Of a DNA stretch of 41,656 nt, positions 35,301-41,656 are shown piece after piece. The first letter of the stretch is position 1, and each line of letters opens with the position of its first letter. The DNA comes from Propionibacterium cyclohexanicum (lineage in GTDB: Bacteria; Actinomycetota; Actinomycetes; Propionibacteriales; Propionibacteriaceae): contig NZ_FOGZ01000025.1 in the NCBI RefSeq assembly GCF_900111365.1, positions 1 through 41,656 of the forward strand, given 5' to 3'. The translations under genes and the position numbers were made by a program. Under the pieces are notes generated by a model, which made no database searches, was not told the origin of the DNA, and saw nothing but the letters and a program-made list of their open reading frames with translations.

Positions 35301-37885
35301 TCCGACCGTGCATCTTCATCGCCTGACAAAGCACCACGGTCGATCGCCGTGCCGACTTCTTGTAGGACGTGCAGGGACTCTGCTTGTCGCAGTTCAGGAC
35401 GCAGACGCACCTTGAGCTCCTTGGCAGCCACCGTGACGGCAAGGTATAGCCGCTCCAGATTCAACTGTCGCCCGACCCCTGGTTGCGCGGCGAGGTCCAT
35501 CCAACCTTTCAAAATGAGGGGGCGGATCACGTCGCGCATTGAGTAGGATTGTAGATTGGGTGCCAGCCGTGCGGCGACCTGCCGCGAGTCAGAAAAGACT
35601 AAAACCTTACGACCGCGAAGCGGTGCGAAGTCCGAGTACGGTGCACTGGGTGGCTGGACCTCAATCTGCCGCGCCACCAATGCTTCAAACGGCTGGTCAC
35701 CCTTGGTCTGATGGTTCTGCACTGAGGACCGCCCGAAACCAGCCACTTGTCCACATACGCCGCATGGTTTGAACTCACCGTTGGCCCTAGCATGGTCATC
35801 GGCATCACCACCCTCTTCGTCACTCGTGACAGTCTCGCCATTCCGAAACTTAGGCATGAAAACGGTTCGTCCCCGCACGGGTGTCTTTGGCGGGTTGAGC
35901 CGGCCCGTCACAAGGTCGATTTCGGCGACTTCAACCTGCTTCTCTGGGGACGGTTCCTCGAGCAGGAGGTCCAATGGGAACAACTCAGCGACCGATCCGC
36001 TTGCGGACTGGAAGGCGCCACCTTGCTCGTGCCAGAGAAAGGATGGATCCTGCAGATTATCTGTGTAGGCCCGCGCATACGCTGCGCCGCAGTGCCGACA
36101 GGTGTAGAACTCGAAAATGCGTGCCCCACAATCGCAGGTGGCTTGTGGCTGTGCGTAGAGCTTCCCGATGGGGCCACGGCCTGGTGGAAGGTTGCTTCGA
36201 TCCAGGGCGCTACACTCGGGGTCTAGGCACGCCCAGAGCCCGGGCAGTCCGCGGAAGAATGCGTGGACGCGGCATGGCAGCAAACCCGCCTCGCTTGGGC
36301 TTCGTCGGGCTGCGCTCCCCAGCGAAACCAGCGTCGTCACGGCTTTGGCAGCAAGCGACGCTGCGACCCCCGGGAAGATGATCTTGCCGAGTTCGCTGAC
36401 AGGTTGGGCCTTCTGCATCGTTTCATTAACCAGTAGATTCATCGGTTCATAGGAACCGAGCGCATCGTGCAATAGTGCACCGACGCTGCGGTGGCGGTCA
36501 GAGACGACTCGCTCGCTGAGGAAGCTGGAGATGGCGGCTGTCCGATCAGCGTCAGTGTTTCCGGCGTAGAACTCCTCCAAAGGGACGGAGGCTAGCAACG
36601 CCGCATCGTCTCCCGAACCGGTGGAGGCTCTGCTGCGGAGCGCCCACTCACTGGTCACCGTTCGGAAGTCATCGCGGTTTTTGCCGGTGAGTTGCGCCGA
36701 GAAAGAGAGAGCGTGTTCCGGGGTACTGAAGCTGGCACTGGTGGTGATGACCTGCAGGCGCTCAGAGGCGATGCCAAGCCGTGAGCGTAGGCGTCGGAGC
36801 AGCAGGGCGACTTCTGCTCCGGCCGCTCCCCGGTAGAGATGCGCTTCATCGACCACCAGGAGAAACTTCTCTTCCGGGTTCTCGGCAAGCCATTGGCGCG
36901 TGTGGTCGAAGACCGGCCGTTCCAACGGCCGCATGAGCATGTACTCCAGCATTGAGTAGTTGGTGATGAGTACATCTGGCGGCGCCTGTAGGACTTCATG
37001 TCGCGTGAGCAACTCTGGGTCCTGCGGACGTGTTACTGCCCGAACGAACTCGCCCGTCTTGGGGTCCTTCCAATGGCTCCCCGTCGGCCCAAACCAGCCC
37101 TTGAGATCTGGCTTAGCGGGCCACTTCCCGCGTTCTTGCAGTTGTTTTTTGAGTGCCTTAGCTTGGGTGTGCCCCGGTGCGGCGGGGTCCGAAGCGAGGT
37201 CGATGAGCAGCAGGTAGAAGTCCGCGATGGAGCCGAGCCGTTGCTGATCCTTTTTGACCGTTCGCACGCCCGGGTATAGCGTGCGGCTGGTATAGCGTGC
37301 GAATCGCGCCGGTCGTCCGGCCCACGCGTTGAACTGGGTCGTTACGCGCGGATCACCGAGCAGTAGCCGAAGGCGTCCGAGTTGGTCGTTCACCAGCGCG
37401 TTCATCGGGTAGAGGATCAGGGTACGAACAGCCGGTGCTGCGAACGAGGATGGGTGGTGTGCAGCCTCAGTTGCTAGCTTGGCCAGCATCGGCAGCAGGA
37501 ACGACTCTGTCTTACCCGAACCGGTGCCAGTCGTGATCGCGAGGCTCTTGCCATCCCGCGACGCCCACTCCAGCGCCTCGGCCTGGTGCGTATACGGCGG
37601 GTCATACAGTAGTTTGTCAAGATCGCCCATTTTCTGAGTGAGTTGCCCGAGTAGCGCACGCACCTGAGGATCGAGGTCAAGCTCGGCAAATCGACGGTTG
37701 GTCTGGTATCGCGGTGTGCTCTCGATGTATGGTGCCCTGAACAGGACGCCCTCCGTCGTGAGGAGTTGGCGGCGCTGTTCAATGATCGTCGGGTGCCCTA
37801 CGTGGTACGTCGCCTCGATGTAGTCCCGTAGAGCGGCCTGGATTTCGTCGATTGTTTCCGCGATCGTGGGCACTTCAGTCACCAC
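32309..37885 (-). CDS. DruE-like giant DEAH helicase with DUF1998-type C-terminus
   Basis: This 1858-residue superfamily 2 helicase has Walker A TGTGSGKTE (about 119-127), LYPMNALVNDQLGRL, DEAH at 346-349, TTSAS (about 381-385), VLVFSDSRQVAARL (about 761), TTTMEVGIDIGSL (about 1131) and QQRAGRAGR (about 1159). Zinc-type cysteine clusters lie near 584-599, 1019-1038, in the third quarter (CQVCHY, CPAC) and near 1700-1715 (CPADCDASCYRCL), the last inside a DUF1998-like end with LYDTLPGGAGF. Size and layout match Druantia DruE, a helicase required for phage defence. The GTG start at 37885 overlaps the 359-residue gene by 11 bp. A tail of about 110 residues follows the DUF1998 part. DISARM DrmA/DrmB are separate proteins, so DruE fits better. 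Confidence 0.85.
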   Translation of the reverse strand: MVTEVPTIAETIDEIQAALRDYIEATYHVGHPTIIEQRRQLLTTEGVLFRAPYIESTPRYQTNRRFAELDLDPQVRALLGQLTQKMGDLDKLLYDPPYTHQAEALEWASRDGKSLAITTGTGSGKTESFLLPMLAKLATEAAHHPSSFAAPAVRTLILYPMNALVNDQLGRLRLLLGDPRVTTQFNAWAGRPARFARYTSRTLYPGVRTVKKDQQRLGSIADFYLLLIDLASDPAAPGHTQAKALKKQLQERGKWPAKPDLKGWFGPTGSHWKDPKTGEFVRAVTRPQDPELLTRHEVLQAPPDVLITNYSMLEYMLMRPLERPVFDHTRQWLAENPEEKFLLVVDEAHLYRGAAGAEVALLLRRLRSRLGIASERLQVITTSASFSTPEHALSFSAQLTGKNRDDFRTVTSEWALRSRASTGSGDDAALLASVPLEEFYAGNTDADRTAAISSFLSERVVSDRHRSVGALLHDALGSYEPMNLLVNETMQKAQPVSELGKIIFPGVAASLAAKAVTTLVSLGSAARRSPSEAGLLPCRVHAFFRGLPGLWACLDPECSALDRSNLPPGRGPIGKLYAQPQATCDCGARIFEFYTCRHCGAAYARAYTDNLQDPSFLWHEQGGAFQSASGSVAELFPLDLLLEEPSPEKQVEVAEIDLVTGRLNPPKTPVRGRTVFMPKFRNGETVTSDEEGGDADDHARANGEFKPCGVCGQVAGFGRSSVQNHQTKGDQPFEALVARQIEVQPPSAPYSDFAPLRGRKVLVFSDSRQVAARLAPNLQSYSMRDVIRPLILKGWMDLAAQPGVGRQLNLERLYLAVTVAAKELKVRLRPELRQAESLHVLQEVGTAIDRGALSGDEDARSELLMLTARPPQSLLRAMYAALTDKYYGLASLGLASLREKASLTDDLLAQLPAIPGVAETAEERLTLLRLWLAQWATPARGIWFPSMTQEWWQQKGGVKPHSGKFQTIDRWLGTPAAKKAFKNSWLPTILPRFCEAMGSKYRLLAGNVALEVGGLWGYCERCRFTQRPFPGSTKCVSCGADRVRTLDPEVDEVFKARKGYYRESAERALKTPDKPIMSIIAAEHTAQLNAAQSDAVFSRAEEYELLFQDVNVGLPRPGERERAAIDVLSCTTTMEVGIDIGSLSGVALRNMPPSRANYQQRAGRAGRRGNAVATVVAFGGADTHDDHYFRNPDLMIRGEVDDPTLTLDNDEIARRHVIAYLLQRYNQDRLPQIAPEDQPQLFEVLGTVRGFTGTTSPLNRTDFEEWLNRHRASLIADVDAWLPTELKREDRQEILGHLVTRTLSEIDKALDLEPTGTLSEPEVGDVAPQDVEVEGGDAGEDGAELPSELRSQTNLLDRLLYKGVLPRYAFPTDVASFHVFDRDKSEPFHTEFRYAPSQGLPIALSQYAPGKVVWIDNKEWTSGAIYAPIRKELFQAWRDKRLYFECQVCHYAKLFPYEEAERGKVRKCPACGAEGKFGEAKNWMRPPGFAHRVGEDPGTSPDDAPANSYATRAKLVAEGPEEDTAWDHVTDRLEQIYRRDRLLVTNTGPGNEGYTYCTRCGLIEPTKGATGIVLGPHPKPYPDERHPDCLGSASTRGLVLGTDFISDVLLVRLKVENPITLRPELLSTQVALRTVAEALTIAAAGELDIDASELQAEFRPALTPAGNHGLEAEIYLYDTLPGGAGFTRRVYGYGISIFRKALERLENCPADCDASCYRCLRSFRNRFEHGLLDRKVGAALLRYVLDGTMPTLGAERISQSIDRLLADLQCREIEGIEFFRDHPVVVSGLGTITAPILARGKGRDYIFYVQSPLTRDQPPTRELWDAKEFDGVSVYPVDDMVVMRNLPVATNQVLERLI

Positions 37886-38954
37886 TGCTGTCCTCCGTCT
37901 CCGTCATCCAAAGCATGTCAGCCAGAAAGGCCCTCACATCCCCGACTGCTTCTGCGGGCAGTCGGAACGAAAAGAGTGTTCCTGGGGTCTTGCGCAGTGC
38001 GAGGCCGACCAACTGAACGTAGCGCTCTGCAAAAGCGGGCAGCGGCGAGAAGAAGTCGATGGTCAAGCACGCGCTCGAACCGAAGCCACGACGAAGACGG
38101 AACTGCTGCGCTGCGCCGCGCAGCGAGTCTACCGCCGCTTGGTAACGCCAAGCCTCATCCCGACCTGGCACGACCGGATCGTTCACCGGGAAATCGATGA
38201 GTCGCTGCGATTCCCCGGCTCGGAAGCGGACGAGGCACCACAGGTCCGCGCCGTAGGCCTGTGGCCTGCGCGCCACGAAGTCACCGGTGTCAGTCGGGCA
38301 AGGTGGCCGCCACCGTCCCCGGTAGTAGCGGACCTCAGATGAGGGATCGAGCAACAACAGCCCGTCGAGTTGGCCCCCTTCAGCTGCCACGTCTAGGCGC
38401 GCCCGGTGCCGTCCGATGAACTCTGCTGCCCTCTCCGGGCTCGGGCTGGACACCCAACTGTCCATAGATACCCGGTGAAGCCCCCGCGAGCGCAGTTCTC
38501 CGTCTGAGTCGGCAGTCAGGGTACGTGTGTGTCCCTCGTACTCAATGGCCTCGGCTAGTTCGTCTCCAATGAGCGGTGCCCCGAAGGGACGCACCCCCAT
38601 GAGGAGGTAGATGCCCGGCACTCGTTCAATGTAGGACGGCGGTCCCAGATACAGCAATCGAGTCCAGCGCCCGCTCTCCTGACGCAGTTCGAGTAAGTCG
38701 CCCGACGCCACGAGATGATCGAGTAGATCCACGAGGTCATCGCGTTTCAGCTCGTCCCCGTGCAACGGCTTCAGGGCTCCCAGCACGGCGTCCACCAAGC
38801 GCCCAGGACTGGTCGGGCACATGAAGGAGGCCGCCCGGCGTAGTGAAGTTGCCAGGCCTTCGGGCGAAGACAGGTCAATGGCGTCCGTGTCCAGCCCCAG
38901 TGCCGCTACGGCAACGGTCGAAGCGTCCTCAACTGTCAGCTTGGTCAGTTTCAT
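37875..38954 (-). CDS. Unrecognised 359-residue protein, second gene of the DruE-like operon
   Basis: I do not recognise a family. The protein is soluble, without membrane segments. The first 130 residues look helical and may hold a winged-helix unit (DDLVDLLDHLVASGDLLELR, then LLYLGPPSYI). The C-terminal half is a mixture of strands and basic segments (RRGFGSSACLTIDFFSPLPA). It starts at ATG 38954, sharing one base with the stop of the upstream gene (TGATG), and its end overlaps the helicase start by 11 bp, so all three proteins are probably made in fixed proportion. By position it may correspond to one of the small Druantia partners (for example DruG of type II), but I cannot confirm homology. 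Confidence 0.75.
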   Translation of the reverse strand: MKLTKLTVEDASTVAVAALGLDTDAIDLSSPEGLATSLRRAASFMCPTSPGRLVDAVLGALKPLHGDELKRDDLVDLLDHLVASGDLLELRQESGRWTRLLYLGPPSYIERVPGIYLLMGVRPFGAPLIGDELAEAIEYEGHTRTLTADSDGELRSRGLHRVSMDSWVSSPSPERAAEFIGRHRARLDVAAEGGQLDGLLLLDPSSEVRYYRGRWRPPCPTDTGDFVARRPQAYGADLWCLVRFRAGESQRLIDFPVNDPVVPGRDEAWRYQAAVDSLRGAAQQFRLRRGFGSSACLTIDFFSPLPAFAERYVQLVGLALRKTPGTLFSFRLPAEAVGDVRAFLADMLWMTETEDSSGD

Positions 38955-41656
38955 CAGAAGCTCCGTTCCACGCCTTCGGCGTCGTTAAGGGCGCGGGTGC
39001 CAAGTACAGCGAAACGCGCTGCTCGGTAGAGCACGGGCGACTTCAACACTCTCTCTAGGATGAAAGAGGCGTCTTCGGGTTTCCACTCGGTGATGTGGCC
39101 AGGTCGCCCAGCGAGTAACAGGAGGAAGCGTGATGCTGCCGGCTTGCCGGAAATGCCGTAATCAGCCAAGCTGGGGGTGATGGCGTCGTAGAAACCTCGC
39201 AACAGGTCCTCGGGTTTAAGCCATTTGTAAAGACTAAAGGCAATGGTCGACGCCAGTGCTTTATGCTCGGTCGAGACGCCGACTGTATTCTGCATGTCAC
39301 CAAGGTAGTCGGCCTTTTCCTGCGCATGTGCCAGCTTGCGCTCAATAGCAGCCCAGTGGCTGCCGCCGATGAGCATTCCAATCGCCTGGGCGATGGCATC
39401 ACCGACGGTCTGCCGTTCATAGGCGGCAAAGGCGTCCGCCGGGAGAGCAGCATCGATCCAGCGCTGGTGGCCCTCGGCCAGATGCAGCACCTCCCGGACG
39501 GAATTGGACTGCGACGTGACGACAGGGCGCGCCGGCGGCATGTTTATCACAGCGTTCGGGTTGGTTGGCAGGATGGTAGCGGCGACGGCGTCACCTGATC
39601 TGGCGATGACCAGTCCGCCATGCGGGGGCACAGTGAACGGCTTAGCCGGGTTCATCTGCACCGCGGTGAGCGGTGCCTCGACATCATAAAAGGCTAAGGT
39701 TGTGCTGCCCCCGTCAGCCTGATCAATGAGTGTGGCAACTGCGTCGCCATCGTGGTTACGTGAGAAGCGCCAGCGCAGGGGTTGGAAGCCGCGCTCGCAG
39801 GTTAGTGCGGCGAATCCAACGCCATCACGGGTGACGGCAAGGGCACATGATTCAGCCGCGTCGTAGGCGTCGCTGAATCGCTGATCGGTGCGAACAGCCT
39901 TGGCTGTCGTCCGCCAACCTGCTTTGTCTATCGGCAACCGCAGGGTGCTGTGAAGTTCTGTCAATACGGCACCCTGGCCGTCGAGGAGCGTGACTCGGAG
40001 GTCCGCCTCCGTACCGACAGGGCCGTCGATGGTGACAACGGCGCGGTCATCCCACAACTCCGCCAGCGTGGGACGGGAGGGAGTCGCGAGTAGGCGAATG
40101 CCTTCGCCCATAGTGGCGCCCTGAGGCCGCACCTGAGGATCGCGAATAGTGGCCATTAGCGATCCGGATGCAATCTGGCGGTCATCGTGGCTGAGAAGAG
40201 CGACGTTGAGTTCGTGGGTGCCAACGGTGAGTCCTTCGAGCACAAACAGTAACTCGGGCTCGCCAGGTGTCCACTCAAGGAAATAGACCGCCCCATCGAC
40301 CACAATGCGGGCGCGTCGAAGTACGAGATCGGATTTGATGCCAAGCAGGGCTGGCTCACCTGCCAGCCACTCGGCTTCTCCTTCGCCGTCCCAGGCGCTG
40401 GCGACGATGCCGACCGGACGAATGGCTACGTGCGAAACGACAGAGAGTTCTGCCGCAAGGAGGGCAGACTCCTCACTTTCGCTGAGGCGCGGCGGCACCG
40501 AGAGCTCATAGGCCCTGATGCCCTTCGCACCGATAGCGGTCTCGGCGCACCACGGCACCGGAGGTTTATCGATAGTGTCGGATCCGACGAGCACGTACTG
40601 GTGCCCAGGACGAACGAACTTGCCCTTGACCTCTATGGCGAGCCCCGTGCTTTGGTGACGGAACAGCCACCATGGTCCCTTCGTAATGACGCACCACTCG
40701 GATAAGAGGCGGTTGATCTCAACATCTCCGCGTTCAAGCTGAAGAAAAGGCTGATCGGGCCGTGGCCACCGCACAAGGCATACTTCCTGCCCCGGATAGA
40801 GCAGGCCGCTTGGTGGGATGGAACGTGCACCGCCATTCACCGAGACACGTGACACCCGTAATTGGTCATAAACCTTGGGTAAGCCAGCGCTGGGTCCGGT
40901 CAAATCGGGTAACTCGGCGTAGGCGTTCCAAGCGCCGTCGCGGCGCAGAACGAGTCGGGGATCTGTGGCGTGAGGCAGACGTTTGGCAGTCGTGTTGACG
41001 GCAGCGGCTGATCCACCCGAGCGGAAACCTCGCAAGCGAGTGGCCGATGCACGAGCCATTTTTAGCCAGCGGCGTGCCTGTTGCTCCTCAGAAAGTCCCT
41101 CGACAAGGCGCGCCAGCGTCGGGCCTGTGAGATATGATGTTGGCTCGTTCTCTCCGGAGAGCAGAGCAGCAGCTACCTGCCCGACCAACGTATTGTTTTC
41201 GCAGAAGATGCGGAACCGCTCTGTGTAATTCGTCGCCCTCTGGGCAAGACGGGTGCCGAGGGCGCGGGGATCATCCAAAAGTTCTGATGTAAGAGCGCCT
41301 CTGAAATCAAACAGTAGCTGGGCAAGGTGCCGTTGCAGGTAGACCGGCAGGACGGCATGCGTAATAGGCCACGATATGATCGTAAAGTGGTTCGCCCAGG
41401 CACCAGTCGGGCGAGCACCACCGTAACGGTCGTGGAACAACTCAAACCATTCCCGGATCATCGACCGTTCCTGGCTCGTCCAGTGAGGCGTCAACGACGA
41501 GAAGGTGGTCCAGTACTCGTCACCCACATAGCCGTATCCCACTTCGGCGGCATAGACCACAAACGGGCTCTTCCCAGATGAGGGTGTAGGCGACGCAGCA
41601 GCCGTGGTGGGAGGGCGCGGCGCGTCGGTGCCCGGATAGTGGCCGAGGCCTTCCGA
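38954..41656 (-). CDS. Unrecognised large protein (at least 900 residues), start beyond window
   Basis: The frame is open from the stop at 38954 to the window edge, so the N-terminus lies outside; the apparent GTG start at 41560 is internal, since a proline/alanine-rich segment (GTDAPRPPTTAAASPTPSSG) continues upstream. A conserved-looking block follows (VVYAAEVGYGYVGDEYWTTF, then THAVLPVYLQRHLAQLLFDF). The middle looks beta-rich (SVPPRLSESEESALL, GELMVTI-like repeats of short strands), the end helical. No nuclease, helicase or methylase motif is visible. It is the first visible gene of the operon with the 359-residue protein and the DruE-like helicase, and may play the part of DruF or DruH in other Druantia types; that is an inference from position. 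Confidence 0.75.
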   Translation of the reverse strand, partial: SEGLGHYPGTDAPRPPTTAAASPTPSSGKSPFVVYAAEVGYGYVGDEYWTTFSSLTPHWTSQERSMIREWFELFHDRYGGARPTGAWANHFTIISWPITHAVLPVYLQRHLAQLLFDFRGALTSELLDDPRALGTRLAQRATNYTERFRIFCENNTLVGQVAAALLSGENEPTSYLTGPTLARLVEGLSEEQQARRWLKMARASATRLRGFRSGGSAAAVNTTAKRLPHATDPRLVLRRDGAWNAYAELPDLTGPSAGLPKVYDQLRVSRVSVNGGARSIPPSGLLYPGQEVCLVRWPRPDQPFLQLERGDVEINRLLSEWCVITKGPWWLFRHQSTGLAIEVKGKFVRPGHQYVLVGSDTIDKPPVPWCAETAIGAKGIRAYELSVPPRLSESEESALLAAELSVVSHVAIRPVGIVASAWDGEGEAEWLAGEPALLGIKSDLVLRRARIVVDGAVYFLEWTPGEPELLFVLEGLTVGTHELNVALLSHDDRQIASGSLMATIRDPQVRPQGATMGEGIRLLATPSRPTLAELWDDRAVVTIDGPVGTEADLRVTLLDGQGAVLTELHSTLRLPIDKAGWRTTAKAVRTDQRFSDAYDAAESCALAVTRDGVGFAALTCERGFQPLRWRFSRNHDGDAVATLIDQADGGSTTLAFYDVEAPLTAVQMNPAKPFTVPPHGGLVIARSGDAVAATILPTNPNAVINMPPARPVVTSQSNSVREVLHLAEGHQRWIDAALPADAFAAYERQTVGDAIAQAIGMLIGGSHWAAIERKLAHAQEKADYLGDMQNTVGVSTEHKALASTIAFSLYKWLKPEDLLRGFYDAITPSLADYGISGKPAASRFLLLLAGRPGHITEWKPEDASFILERVLKSPVLYRAARFAVLGTRALNDAEGVERSF

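Noticed and set aside
28581-37885. mza (MutL-Z1-DUF-AIPR) system because of the GHKL ATPase
   Set aside because: No Z1 or AIPR-type protein is visible; the partner looks like DUF4338.
32309-37885. DISARM system because of helicase plus DUF1998
   Set aside because: In DISARM these are separate proteins (DrmA, DrmB) with DrmC and a methylase; none is seen here and the fused giant helicase fits DruE.

Overview
This window is high-GC actinobacterial DNA. A complete PTS-type dihydroxyacetone kinase operon (dhaK-dhaL-dhaM), oligoribonuclease, EttA, a PrsW-type protease and actinobacterial IS3 and TraA-type relaxase sequences suggest a Propionibacteriaceae-like organism. That placement is an inference, not a match to a named genome. 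I see no rRNA or CRISPR array.

Bases 1-2200 are accessory DNA. They hold the 3' ends of two IS3-family transposases, one apparently inserted into the other, then an ABC exporter gene broken by a frameshift and preceded by an 18-bp direct repeat.

Bases 2267-19807 look like chromosomal backbone: an M3 peptidase, a GalT/HIT-like protein, dhaKLM, EttA, an SSB paralogue, a three-gene overlapping operon (two dynamin-like GTPases plus a small alpha/beta-hydrolase-like protein), a PrsW protease, tRNA-Arg(UCU), an MFS carrier, orn and tRNA-His(GUG).

Bases 19808-28546 are a decayed integrative element next to tRNA-His. They contain a serine-recombinase C-terminal remnant, a disabled IS3 element whose two ends can be placed, an IS-truncated element gene, an MFS pump with a divergent MerR regulator, two separate ruins of TraA/TrwC-type relaxases, a MerR plus carboxymuconolactone-decarboxylase pair between those ruins, and a small membrane protein.

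Bases 28581-41656 are the most interesting part, a likely anti-phage island. Two overlapping plus-strand genes encode a GHKL (MutL/Hsp90-type) ATPase and a DruA-like (DUF4338) protein. They converge on a minus-strand operon of three overlapping genes: an unrecognised protein of at least 900 residues that runs off the window, an unrecognised 359-residue protein, and a 1858-residue DEAH helicase with a DUF1998-type C-terminus resembling Druantia DruE. To my knowledge, DruA and DruE with a GHKL ATPase and these two partners do not match the classical Druantia gene sets, so this is the best candidate for a new or composite defence system.
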